DNA from: Hexactinellida sp. DTS-2022
Taxonomy: Eukaryota > Porifera > Hexactinellida
Assembly: GCA_028753945.1 (NCBI GenBank)
Contig: JAPNXP010000011.1
Coordinates: forward strand, 496,001 to 560,000
Length of the DNA stretch: 64,000 nt
Direction of reading: 5' to 3'
The notes under the pieces are model-generated. The model was not told the origin of the DNA, searched no databases, and saw only the letters and a list, made by a program, of their open reading frames with translations. Positions 54,539 through 64,000 of the stretch are shown in pieces. Position 1 is the stretch's first letter. Each line of letters starts with the position of its first letter. The position numbers and the translations under genes are program-made.

Positions 54539-55230
54539 TGGCTAAAAAGATAATATTTGAATGTAATTCATGCAATACTTTGTCTCTAATACAAGAGGGA
54601 GAAATGCCAACATGTAGTTTGGATATACAGTAGAAGCTCGCAAATCGGGGCACCTTGGCGTTTCTGAAATATGCCCCACTTTGGGAGAGTGCCCGGTTTG
54701 CGAGCTTATCTACAAAGCTAAATATACAAATATGAAAACAAAGTAACAAATCAATCAAAAAGAGTGCCCCGGTTTGCGAGCTTTGCCCCGGTTCGAGAGC
54801 GGAATTTATATATGATAAAACCAAATTCGGAAGTAACTGCCCCGGTTTGCGAGCTTCTACTGTACCATTATGCCGCTTCTATAGTTGGTGACTTAAATGT
54901 GTCCCCAAATATCTGTGTGATCACGAAAATTATTGGTGCGGCCCTGCAAAGATATTTCCCTTCATAATCTAGCGGAGTATTTAATTGACTTTGTCCATAA
55001 GGTGCGGCCTATATGGGAAATCAAGTTCTATGTTGTTTTACATATTGATTCTGACTACCCTGGACATCGCTATCTTATCAGTTACATCAATAAAAATGTG
55101 AAAGCCCTTGGAAAATCTGAAACTAAGAAAGTGGATTCAATTCCTCGACCTTCCCCTAAACATGTTTATAGCATGAAAAATAGAGTGGATGCCGGTTATA
55201 AGCATATCGTCGAAAACTGCACTTAATGTG
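54539..55230 (+). pseudogene. Possible decayed gene split by a MITE
   Basis: ATGGCTAAAAAGATAATATT opens a short frame with a CxxC pair (ECNSCNTL) that runs into a TA-flanked element at 54628-54862. After the element, protein-like sequence resumes in shifting frames: GDLNVSPNICVITKIIGAAL and LAEYLIDFVHKVRPIWEIKF then YVVLHIDSDYPGHRYLISYI. In-frame stops and a frame change prevent a single open frame. No family recognised. It may be a pseudogene or contain introns that I could not place. Confidence 0.3.
54628..54862. mobile_element. TA-flanked MITE (AGCTCGCAAATCGGGGC family)
   Basis: TIRs CAGTAGAAGCTCGCAAATCG and the complement of CGGTTTGCGAGCTTCTACTG, bounded by TA. 235 bp with internal copies of GCCCGGTTTGCGAGCTT in the same sense. 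It interrupts the reading frame that starts at 54539. Confidence 0.85.
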
Positions 55231-55480
55231 CTTATAACCGACATCTACTGTACCATACGGAATTGCAATTATATAGTAAATTTGAATTATTTGTTAATTC
55301 TACTCAATTTCCTAATAGACATGGATCAGAACAAGATGTTACTTTTCTCATTAAAATGTTTTAACTTTTAATTATGCATACATGTAATTCTAAAATTTTC
55401 ATAAATGTAATACGTAGAGTTCCTCAAAGGGCTACGAATTGATCATTCAAAGTATGTATGACTCTTTCTTTTGTGTGATA

Positions 55481-55672
55481 ATGTCTTCTGGAAATGACAA
55501 GGGGGTGAATTTATCTTTGCAAACAACAAGCCAATCGAAAAGGAGAATACGTTTAGAGATTTCCCCTCGTTATTTCAAAGAACTAGCATTGAAACAGATA
55601 ATATTTAATAAATATTTATTTTCCAATCTTCTCTATGAACGTCCCAGACTCCCAGTAACAAGTGGTGCATAA
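55481..55672 (+). CDS. Small basic hypothetical protein, 63 residues
   Basis: Opens at ATG 55481 (MSSGNDKGVNLSLQTTS) and ends ERPRLPVTSGA. An alternative ATG at 55454 adds nine residues. Composition and codon use look protein-like (SKRRIRLEISPRYFKELALK), with a basic amphipathic middle. No family recognised, and it could be the last exon of a longer gene. Confidence 0.3.
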   Translation: MSSGNDKGVNLSLQTTSQSKRRIRLEISPRYFKELALKQIIFNKYLFSNLLYERPRLPVTSGA

Positions 55673-56179
55673 GCTTGGTTGTACCTGATGAATCTGTTTT
55701 GTCATACATTAGCTGCTTCTACGACATAAAACTGTCCCCTTAGTTGATATATTTATTAATTTTATTTGGATTCTAATCTTCTTTCGTATGTTTCAAATCG
55801 AGTTGGCTTTATTATGAGCAATTTCTGGTCCCTTGAAATGAATGTTCTTAATAAAAGAACTGGCCTTTGTATATGGCGCGACCGAGACCGTAGGTCTCGT
55901 TGGCTATATTTCAATTTCGCACACTCGATAACCCCTAATAAACAAATAATTAAAAGCATCTATATATACAAGACTGAACATAAGCCTACTCTATAATTAT
56001 AGAGTATGGACGGAATCAATTACGTTAATATATTAAGTGTAAGAGTATTCTTGCAGAAGAAATATAATCAGATAATGTGTCGTTGACTATAAAATAAAAG
56101 ACTTGACAATAAGAAGAGTTTGGGAGATAGCATAACAAGTAGTGCGGTATCGTTAATAATATAATAATTTAGTTTTATT

Positions 56180-56331
56180 ATAAGGGCATCGGATAGACAC
56201 CCAAGGCATAGAGCCAACTTACCTGTTTAGTTTTATTGAAGTTTGTGTAAAGTTTAAGTAAAGCAAAATTTATTTCCAACTATTCTTACTTATAACTACT
56301 GAGTAACTCAATATTGTGGTTCTATTATAAT
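56180..56331 (-). ncRNA. Second copy of the donor-plus-hairpin element
   Basis: Partner of 27770-27925. On the minus strand: CTAAACAG|GTAAGTTGGCTCT (last exon base 56223), then the same GGGTGTC-TATCC-GATGCCC stem. The first 45 bp after the donor differ from the other copy by a single T insertion, whereas the other side has several indels. See the first copy for interpretation. Confidence 0.35.
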
Positions 56332-56356
56332 TCATGGTTTTTAGTTAATGGATGTA

Positions 56357-56548
56357 CAGCCAGGTTCATTTATGATGAACATTCAAGGGACCAAAAAATG
56401 TGTTTATAAGAGAGACTTCATAATAAGCGAACTCAACTTAATACAAACCCTATGTAAGTTACTAAATTGGGACCGTAGGGTTTGTTCATAATAAAAAATC
56501 TTCATATTAAGCAGACGAAATCTTGTTCATAATAAGCAGACCTGACTG
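56357..56548. mobile_element. TA-flanked MITE (CAGTCAGG family)
   Basis: Ends CAGCCAGGTTCATTTATGAT and the complement of AGCAGACCTGACTG, bounded by TA. Full-length small member. Confidence 0.8.
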
Positions 56549-56739
56549 TATTTACAATGCAATCAATTAAATTGGAAATATAAACCATTATTTGTATACA
56601 TACCTGCCTCATCGGTTGATAACCATTACCTTTGAGGCGAACGTCAAAAATGTATAAACATAAAAATTGTTCTAATTAATTAACTAATTAATTAATTAAA
56701 ATACACTATCATCTATACTTTTGGAAACATCTTTATATT

Positions 56740-57171
56740 TTATTAAGCGGAGTCGACTGTATATATATATCAGTCAACTCCGCTTAATAGAGCCACCGGT
56801 TAATCGGTTTCTCCGCTTAATTGGGTCAAAATTTCACAGGATTTATAGGACAGAATTACATTTTGGCTTACAATATTTTCGGTTAATCGGTTTCTCCGCT
56901 TAATCGGGTCAAAACAACCTGGACCGAGGTGGCTTTATTAAGCGGAGTCGACTGTATTTATAATTTTATATATATTTATATATACAGTCGACTCCGCTTA
57001 ATAGAGTCACCTCGGAACCAGTTTACTTTGACCCGATTAAGAGGAGAAATCTTTTAACCGAAAATATTTTGAGCCAAACTTTATTTCCGTCCCATAAATC
57101 CAGTGAAATTTTGACCCTGTTAAGCGGAGAAATCTATTAACCATATGGGCTATATTATGCGGAGTCGACTG
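56740..57171. mobile_element. Cluster of CTCCGCTTAATAGAG-family MITEs
   Basis: An end fragment (56740-56759) is followed by two complete copies, 56770-56954 and 56985-57171. Each has CAGTCRACTCCGCTTAATAG at one end and the complement at the other, with TA at the borders. They lie close together in AT repeats, suggesting repeated insertion into TATA-rich sequence. Confidence 0.8.
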
Positions 57172-57549
57172 TATACAAAGGTTAATTGTGTTTAATAAGT
57201 ACATTAATCTGAGTACACCCTCGCTAATCGAACAGAGGTGTTCAGATTTTTAAAAATTCCGTTCCGATTCGGATATCCTGTTTGGACTAGCTTGGGTGTA
57301 CTGTACTGTGTAAATAAATTATTGCTCCCTCAAACTGTATTCAGTGTATTATAATTAAATACGAATTATCAGTCAAATTTGACTAATTATACATTAATAT
57401 AAATTATATAATACTTTATTAATAATCTGAATTTCCCTAATTTGATATAATCTTGAACATGTAAAGTTGAATTTTCCCCAAACATATTTTAAACAGGATA
57501 TGTAATATTGAATAAGATATCTATAAATAGATTTTCAATGTTATTAGTA

Positions 57550-57726
57550 CAGTCGAAATCGGGTTTTTTTGACCCCCAAAATGCACGACAAAAGGAGGCA
57601 AAAAAACCCAATAAGCAAAAAACCCGATGGAAAACACATTAAGATATCACATTTTTGCACGACAAAAGGAGGCAAAAAAACCCAATAAGCAAAAAAACCA
57701 GTGGCAAAAAAACCCGATTTCGACTG
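57550..57726. mobile_element. TA-flanked MITE (GTCGAAATCGGGTTTTTT family)
   Basis: TIRs CAGTCGAAATCGGGTTTTTT and the complement, flanked by TA. Internal GCACGACAAAAGGAGGCAAA occurs twice (57585, 57657). Only complete copy in the window. Confidence 0.85.
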
Positions 57727-58148
57727 TATTTGCTATTTTAATTGCTTATAAATATTACAAATACTACAGTAATAATACTCTAGATTCATATTATAGGTAT
57801 TATATCATACTAATTACTATATTTAATTCCACGTTTCAAATTGCATGTAATACTAATTAAGGTCTAAGGACAATATTTTATCGATATAACTAATAACATG
57901 TAGTACCTTATAACTCGGTTATGACGTACCTGGGTTAGTACGTACTATTTTTTAACCAAGTTTATACATCAGTATGCATCTCTATTTAGGGAAAACTCAG
58001 TTAGTACATATACTGACTTTCCATTCCAGTATCAAAAACCAAGTTCTACTGTATTATCCTAGTGTGCGTATTATCCAAGTTTTCTACGTAGTAATACAGA
58101 AAATTGATCTTAAATTATTGCTAATAAGTTGTGTAGCGGAGATTTATG

Positions 58149-59257
58149 TTGCCGACTATTCTATAGTATAGTAGCCCATTATTGAAATGACTGCTTTGGT
58201 TAGTTGTTTATCCGTACCCCTCTACAAGACAGAGTTTTCTGAACTAAGAACTGAAATTTCAGGATAGGTGTCTCATGGGTTACAGATGTGCCTGGGATCA
58301 CGATTTTTGATTATATTTTTTTGTTGCTGTTTACAAAAATAGGTAGACAAATTTATCAAATTCAAAATCAACTTAGAAGTTAACTTTTGACGCATATACG
58401 TAATAGGTAAATAAGTATGCTGAGATGATATAAGAGATGATATAAGATAGAAACAAACTTTCAATTTATCAATTGATCCTAATGCCAGGTAACACCTCTA
58501 CAAATGGGTCTTAACACCTTGAGGTGATGATGACATCATCAAAAATGTTTTTACAATTTTGTCAACTTGATATTTCGAAAGTTTTGGTTGGTGTATAGCA
58601 GGGTTCCGCAAACTAGGTTTTTCAGGACGCATGCGGCCTGAAACAACCTTATGTGTGGCTTGATAGCCCAATGGAAATTTGTATCATGTGTGGGCCTGAG
58701 AGACATTTCTAATTTGCATCTGGCCTGTACACATATCACACTGATTTTGTTTATCATAACTGTATTACCTTTTGATTACCTTTTGACTAGAGTCCTTTAT
58801 GCACTTTTGCTTATAAATTAGTATAGTTCTAGTTTACAACAACATATTAGTTTAGTTATAAATTTCGAAAAATTTTCTCGATATTGTTTGCGGCCTGAGG
58901 AAAATTTTGTTAAGAATATGTGGCCTGTATAAATGAAAGTTTTCGGAACCCCGGCGTATAGTGATCAATTTACACGTACTGGAAAAATGAGCTATTATAC
59001 TAAGACTCAAATTAAAATAACTATGAAATGGAGCGAGCTAGAAAGGAAACTTCCAACTCAATTAGGGTGGTTGCCTTCCGAAATACCTTTCTGAAATGGT
59101 TTAACACCTTTATAGTGATATTGACAGACAAAAATCTAGAATTACAGCTGTGCCGACATCTTTTTCTTTTGGAGGCACTATTAATGCACCAACCACCAAA
59201 ATATAGTGCCTTCAAGTTCAAAGGAACATGCTGTCGACACAGCTATAATTTTATATT
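58149..59257. repeat. Diverged single relative of the 1-15 kb module
   Basis: Starts with a worn 50-bp palindromic unit (58149-58200), then shared phrases (CAGGATAGGTGTCT, AAGTATGCTGA, GATAGAAACAAACTTTCAAT) and ends in a hairpin MITE (59131-59257, arms AATCTAGAATTACAGCTGTG). It contains the hAT-like element 58599-58955. This copy probably represents the dispersed ancestor of the array. Confidence 0.6.
58599..58955. mobile_element. hAT-like MITE (CAGGGTTCC family)
   Basis: Left end CAGGGTTCCGCAAACTAGG, right end complement of CGGGGTTCCGAAAACTTTC; flanked by GTATAG at 58593-58598 and 58956-58961. The right half matches 15560-15781. Confidence 0.65.
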
Positions 59258-59386
59258 TTGTTTGTTTGAACATATGTTTGTTGATGTCAAAGTAAAAACA
59301 ATGCAAAAGGAATACTAAACCGATACAAACCAGAATATTTAGTCATTTTATATGTACAGAGAATAATTTATGGTAATTGAATTATA

Positions 59387-59588
59387 CAGTCAGGTCTGTT
59401 TATACTTTATAGTGAACGATTTTTCGTCTGCTTAACGTGAAAATCTGTTTATTATGAACAAGCCCTATGGTCCCAAATTAACAACTTACATAGGGTTCGC
59501 ATTTAGTTGAATTTGTTTATTATGAAGTCTGTCTATTATGAACACAATTTTTGGTCCCTTGAATGTTCATAGTAAAAGAACTTGATTG
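59387..59588. mobile_element. TA-flanked MITE (CAGTCAGG family)
   Basis: CAGTCAGGTCTGTTTATACT at left, GTAAAAGAACTTGATTG at right, with TA borders. It lies 200 bp beyond the 3' end of the minus-strand seven-pass gene. Confidence 0.75.
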
Positions 59589-59800
59589 TATACAGTACTT
59601 ACTGTGTTGGTGAGAATCATTTGCCAAATTGGATGACCCTATTAACATATAAATGTATATACTACTTATCCCAATAGAATAATAGTTACCCCATATTATT
59701 AAATCGCATAGTTTGTGTAACTTTTTAATACATTTATAAAACTATACATTACTGAAATGCCAAATACTAAAGAACTAAATTATACTAAATTAAGCATGTG

Positions 59801-60943
59801 TTACTTTCTATAATTAAGTTCATTGATTTGTATAATCCCTCTCTTCTTGATTCTAGAAGTTAATCCATTTTTTAATGCCATCAAAGATACCAAACAGTAT
59901 GGAACCAAAAGTAATCCGGTACCTATACTAACACAAAATAATTGTATAATGGAGAATGCCTTTCTGATTATAATAAATGTCGATTGATAGTTAGCTATAA
60001 ATGGAGTGATGTGTTCCAACTTTTCATTTAGAAATATTACTTGTATGTAATTATTGGGAGAGGAGAGGATCAGTGTAAATAGAGAAAATATACAAAGTGT
60101 TATTAAGCTGATAAAGTGGAAGAAAAATGATGCTTTCAATAAGCATGAACCTATTTTGAATTCATGGTAAGCCAATCTATAATATCTGACAACTGACAAA
60201 TGTTGATTTTCGTGTGTTTTAGCATCGAAATACCTTTTATACAACAGGCTACTGAGCTCTCCACTTGCATTAGAAAAGCATACAAATTCATAAGCGAAGT
60301 AGGCTATTAAGAGTATCCATTGGAATATAATCGTTTGTCTAATCATCCCAAGAAGGAAAATATAAATTAGAATTGCTGCAACGCGTTTGAATATTGCACA
60401 AAAATTGAATGTTAGATCTGGGAAAAAACTGTATTGCAGACATAGGTACTGTGTTAATACTCGGATAAGAGTGAAGAATAGTAGAACAATTGTAATTCCA
60501 CAATTCACAGCAAATCTGGTTAAAGTACTATTATTCAGAGCTGAATACAAAGTATTGGAAATGTCTAAAGACGGTGAAACACTTCTAATTGGAGTAAATA
60601 AACGTGGCAAATTCCTGCAAAATGAATACAACAATAACAAGAATATCATCACCCTTTCTATGCTACTTATCAGATACAGAAAAATATCCTTAATTATTTT
60701 ACTCTGGCTATTATTCATCATGATTTTCCAGATATGTAGACTTGTTGTATTTTTCAAATCTCTGATATATTTTTGACGTTTCCTTTCTTTTAAAATTCGC
60801 ATTAGTACATAAATTGACCAAATGAACGATAAGATACAAAATATTAACAAGGGTATGAATACAATACATATTGTTATAGAATCTAGCGTAGCAAATATCT
60901 TGTCAACATTGCTATTCGTTGAATTAGATTTGTTAGAAACCAT
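59801..60943 (-). CDS. Seven-pass membrane protein, tandem paralog 1, 380 residues
   Basis: Unrecognised family. The N-terminus is Asn/Ser-rich with NKS/NST sequons (SNKSNSTNSN), fitting an extracellular end, followed by seven hydrophobic segments: about residues 23-50, 80-108, 141-165, 186-210, 211-225, 258-288 and 325-356. The C-terminus is basic. It shares with its neighbour at 61650 the blocks LIRVLTQYLC, RQ/P-IIFQW, YFDA-HE-Q, GSCLL and SSPNN, followed by FLN-K-E. No DRY, NPxxY or channel-pore motif is visible, so a lineage-specific receptor-like family is the most that can be said. Single exon, 706 bp downstream of the paralog's stop on the same strand. Confidence 0.8.
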   Translation of the reverse strand: MVSNKSNSTNSNVDKIFATLDSITICIVFIPLLIFCILSFIWSIYVLMRILKERKRQKYIRDLKNTTSLHIWKIMMNNSQSKIIKDIFLYLISSIERVMIFLLLLYSFCRNLPRLFTPIRSVSPSLDISNTLYSALNNSTLTRFAVNCGITIVLLFFTLIRVLTQYLCLQYSFFPDLTFNFCAIFKRVAAILIYIFLLGMIRQTIIFQWILLIAYFAYEFVCFSNASGELSSLLYKRYFDAKTHENQHLSVVRYYRLAYHEFKIGSCLLKASFFFHFISLITLCIFSLFTLILSSPNNYIQVIFLNEKLEHITPFIANYQSTFIIIRKAFSIIQLFCVSIGTGLLLVPYCLVSLMALKNGLTSRIKKRGIIQINELNYRK

Positions 60944-61649
60944 TTTGTGCTAATTTAAGTTTCATTTATTATTTATTGTATTTATAAGTGATTATTCCGT
61001 TTAACTCATGAATTTGAGTACATTCACTAAGCTTCCATGATTTGGTCGGTTCATACTTTCCATACAAATTATTATAGCCATTAGGTCATACCATATTGCA
61101 CTATTATCATAAGGTCATTTAAACCTTGTATTCCTTTTGAAATAGATAATGTCAACGTGTTTAATCAAGTAATATTAGACTATTCAATACTCTATATTTT
61201 CTAATTTGCATTAAGCAAGGCAGAAAGGAAATTGTTTATGATTAACAAGTCCTAGGGGACAGTTGAGATTAAATACAATCTAGATATTAGTCAGGTATCA
61301 GACAATGGAATAGTTGCTATTACAGGAATGTAAGTCTGGGAAACGAATGTAATGAACTGTGTATAATCAATGGTCGTTTGTTATCTGCCTAATCTAATCA
61401 AATGCTAGCCATTATGTATTAATGCCACTAATAAAATAATATCGAAAAAGTTACGGTAACATAATTAAATAACTAGATCACCGTGGGGTCTGGGATTTTA
61501 ATATATAATAAAGAAGCAATTATTTACTTTATCATATAATAAACATGTAAATACATCTATACAAAATAATATATTCATGCAATCATTACAAAAAGGTATT
61601 TACAACATGCGAATAATAGTATAATAGTCATGATATACCAGTAAAAGGA
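60944..61649. other. Spacer between the two seven-pass paralogs
   Basis: AT-rich with no repeat or gene that I can recognise. It must contain the promoter of 59801-60943 (minus strand). Absence of MITEs here is unusual for this window. Confidence 0.6.
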
Positions 61650-62819
61650 TTAGTATCTAGTATACGCTTCATTCTGCTTGACGATTAAAGCTTGAATTAA
61701 GTCATGATTACGATAGTCATTCTTCTTACTAAATGCATTGGTTAATGCCCTAAATATGTTATTAAATGACACAAAAACATATGGTATCACCACCAAACTC
61801 CATCCAACAGTGAGAGACAGTAATTCTAGATTAGTGAAAGCAATCGCGAATATATTCAACTTTTCTTGATAATCTACTGGCAAAGAATTGAACTCTACTT
61901 TCTTATCATTTAGGAATAGAATCTGAAACCAATTATTGGGGGAAGATACGATTAACCAAATGAAGGAAAATATCGTAAAGGCTATCAAATCGAAGGCATG
62001 TATGAAAAATGCTGTTACCAAAATACATGAACCTACTCTATACTCAAAATATATTTTTTTGTAATGACTAACAATATGGTTGGGTTGATATTCGTGCTTG
62101 CTAGCATCAAAATACCGTATTTTTAGCGAGTAACTCAGTTGATTGCTTGATTTTGCGTAACATATAAATTCATATGTAAATATAATACAACCAATTGTCC
62201 ATTGAAAAATGATCAAAGGGCGAACTAACCCAATTAGAAAGAAGAATATTAACACTATAGTTGCACGTTTTAACATATTGCTATGAAATGATGTCTCAGG
62301 CTTGTAGTTATTGTTGTATTGTTGACATAGGTATTGAGTTAATGTTCTAATCAAAGTAATTTGTAGCATAAAAATTGTCACAATTGAGGTAATAACTAAT
62401 TTGCTTAAGAAATTACCACTCATCGTTGTATAGAGACAATTTGTGAGAGGAATTTTTGGCATATGCAGATCACCGGGTGTAAGAACGTTCCTTAAAACGG
62501 TAGAAATGATCGTAAAACTAATGGAAATCATCATCAACCATTCAATTGTACATATTGCTATGAAAAATTTGTTTTTTACTATTTTTCTTTCGCTATTTTT
62601 TTTCTGCATCAACCAGCTATCTCTTTGATTGGAATTTTCCATTTTGGACAGTTGCTTCAATTCCTTTTTCTCTTTTTCAAGCCTGAATATAAAATTAATC
62701 GCCCATATAAACGAGAGTATACCCAAGCAAAATACCACGCAATATATTACAATTGTGCAAATTATATTGACATATGAAGAGGCTGAATAAAAAATAATAA
62801 ATTCAGTCGAATTTGACAT
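61650..62819 (-). CDS. Seven-pass membrane protein, tandem paralog 2, 389 residues
   Basis: Paralog of 59801-60943 by shared motifs: TLIRTLTQYLCQQY, RPLIIFQW, IRYFDASKHEYQP, YRVGSCIL and IVSSPNNWFQILFLNDKK. Same N-out pattern, with an NST sequon at residue 3, seven hydrophobic segments and a longer charged tail (KKNDYRNHDLIQALIVKQNE). First cytoplasmic loop is very rich in Lys/Glu (EKEKKELKQL; KKNSERKIVKN). Amino-acid identity looks moderate, so the tandem duplication is not recent. Confidence 0.8.
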   Translation of the reverse strand: MSNSTEFIIFYSASSYVNIICTIVIYCVVFCLGILSFIWAINFIFRLEKEKKELKQLSKMENSNQRDSWLMQKKNSERKIVKNKFFIAICTIEWLMMISISFTIISTVLRNVLTPGDLHMPKIPLTNCLYTTMSGNFLSKLVITSIVTIFMLQITLIRTLTQYLCQQYNNNYKPETSFHSNMLKRATIVLIFFFLIGLVRPLIIFQWTIGCIIFTYEFICYAKSSNQLSYSLKIRYFDASKHEYQPNHIVSHYKKIYFEYRVGSCILVTAFFIHAFDLIAFTIFSFIWLIVSSPNNWFQILFLNDKKVEFNSLPVDYQEKLNIFAIAFTNLELLSLTVGWSLVVIPYVFVSFNNIFRALTNAFSKKNDYRNHDLIQALIVKQNEAYTRY

Positions 62820-63843
62820 CCTGTTCTTGCGAAAATGTTGTAAACTTTCTGAGAAACTATTTCGATTTAACTCAGTTCTATTATTTATACAAACTTAAGT
62901 TATACGGTAAGAGTTAATTAAACAGTATATTAATTAATTAACCTCTTAGCTAAATATAATAATATAATATTTATTTTAGGTATATATTTTTAAGAAATCT
63001 TTCATAATGAAATTTGGTATTGCGTAATATTATTATAAATTATTGTTAATCTTTGCTAAATATGAATATTTGTTGTAAAAATAGTAATATTACAAGATTG
63101 TTGAATTTTTCCCAATCACTTTAAAACGTTTTATATAAATTTATCATGCTGATGAAACAATTACCTAGTTGTAATAAATATACTTGGCTTAGGCTAGTAT
63201 GCATATAGCATTGAAATGCAGTATCACCTCGTTAGTATAAGGCATAATATTATATTATTTACTACCCTGATGGTGTCGTTATCTTCCAGTACTATTCAAT
63301 GTCTTATGAGCCTCTCAAATATATTTGTGTAACATCATTGCACCCAATTGGATTGCTCATATTTTTGTAAACAAATAAAGGACTTACAAAATTCAATTCG
63401 GACAAATGCATATGCCCCCAAGTAGAAATACCCTCGACTATTAGTCTAAAATAATTTAAATGCATATATTTTCTTGAATATACCAACCAATCAATCACTA
63501 TTCCAAAAAATGATCGACTCCCATTCACGGTATTACCGTATACAGGAATATAATTGAACACTCCTAAAGTCACGAAAGTAGGAATTGTGTATGCCTAAAG
63601 GTTAGGTTTGTATTATTCATTTGGGGCTTTCGGAAGTTTTCGCGCTCCTAAACGAAAAACATATCCCAATATACGCCTCTGTTCGCGTATGGCGTTGTCC
63701 TTGGATAAAACCCGCTCACATTGCCTAAGTGTATCTCGTATTATGTTATCAAACCATAACATACCATATATCTCTTCTGAAGTACAGAGTAATTTAGCCT
63801 TCTTTGCTGTTTGTGTGTTTGAGCATTTTCCTATCCTAGACTA
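62820..63843. other. Intergenic region
   Basis: AT-rich promoter-side DNA of the minus-strand gene. Contains a MITE end near 63222 (CAGTATCACCTCGTTAGTAT) and, at about 63640-63720, a fragment of the CGCTCCTAA-type repeat. No gene seen. Confidence 0.5.
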
Positions 63844-64000
63844 ATGGCCGCTAGAAATCCTGAGCCGGAAAATCCCGTAGACCCAATCGAGTTACATATC
63901 AACCACTTCTTCGACTGTATTATCAATTGTGTGAATGCAAGGAGAACGACTCTCCTAGAAACAGCATTGGATATAAGGAATGAAAAGAAAGATAGATTGG
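63844..64000 (+). CDS. N-terminus of a further protein, cut by window end
   Basis: Open from ATG 63844 to the end of the window with no stop (52 codons). It begins MAARNPEPENPVDPIELHIN, continues with HFFDCIINCVNARR and ends in a charged helix (LDIRNEKKDRL). A helical, probably coiled-coil N-terminus of this type resembles the first part of the NHL protein at 38612-39847, so a second coiled-coil/NHL protein is likely but unproven. Confidence 0.6.
   Translation, partial: MAARNPEPENPVDPIELHINHFFDCIINCVNARRTTLLETALDIRNEKKDRL

Noticed and set aside
56721-56903. 60-codon frame LRLIEPPVNRFLRLIGS...
   Set aside because: Derived from the CTCCGCTTAATAGAG-family MITEs; the same peptide pieces occur at each copy.
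57627-57860. 77-codon Lys/Asn-rich frame
   Set aside because: Falls in the GTCGAAATCGGGTT MITE and flanking AT-rich DNA.
60387-60776. 129-codon plus-strand frame
   Set aside because: Antisense shadow of the seven-pass gene at 59801-60943.

Overview
This is a window of nuclear DNA from an AT-rich, intron-bearing animal. Single-exon metazoan genes (LRR/EGF membrane protein, RhoGAP, FOXRED1, NHL beta-propellers, seven-pass membrane proteins) sit among a very dense crowd of short non-autonomous DNA transposons. The gene style (compact, many intronless genes, NHL proteins, lineage-specific seven-pass proteins) reminds me of a glass sponge (Hexactinellida, Oopsacas-like). That placement is an inference from gene content, not a proven assignment. 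No transposase, reverse transcriptase, rRNA, tRNA or CRISPR was recognised.

Layout. 1-15.1 kb is a young array of about 1.4-kb repeat modules, plus-oriented on the left and minus-oriented on the right. They meet at a cluster of 50-bp palindromic units near 4.0-4.35 kb, and several hAT-like elements are nested in them with exact target-site duplications. 15.1-20.4 kb holds a divergent pair of duplicated small three-exon genes (the left one reads as a complete 79-residue protein) and a 1.57-kb minisatellite of about 75 units of 21 bp. 21.5-27.4 kb is a six-exon gene (541 residues) with two SANT/Myb domains, its introns packed with nested MITEs. 29.2-30.3 kb is a seven-pass membrane protein; 32.5-34.3 kb a RhoGAP protein; 38.6-39.8 kb an NHL protein on the minus strand. 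40.8-42.9 kb is a tight plus-strand pair: a beta-propeller ORF followed after 9 bp by FOXRED1 (mitochondrial complex I assembly). 43.6-46.7 kb is an unrecognised four-exon gene with two apparent GC-AG introns. 47.6-51.5 kb is an LRR plus 25-EGF surface protein whose last 15 EGFs are an almost identical 117-bp tandem array. 52.8-54.4 kb is a type II membrane protein resembling O-fucosyltransferases. 59.8-62.8 kb carries two tandem seven-pass paralogs on the minus strand, and a further gene starts at 63844 and runs off the end.

The genes do not form one pathway. Most notable are: (i) a dispersed 155-bp element present twice (about 27.77 and 56.18 kb) that carries a perfect CAG|GTAAGT donor followed by a conserved hairpin on the minus strand, a candidate spliced-leader-type RNA; (ii) the 9-bp FOXRED1 gene pair, which such trans-splicing would explain; (iii) the 21-bp satellite, open in five of six frames and carrying a TTCnnGAA dyad every two helical turns; (iv) the small-gene inverted pair; and (v) reconstructible transposon insertion histories with 5- and 8-bp duplications.
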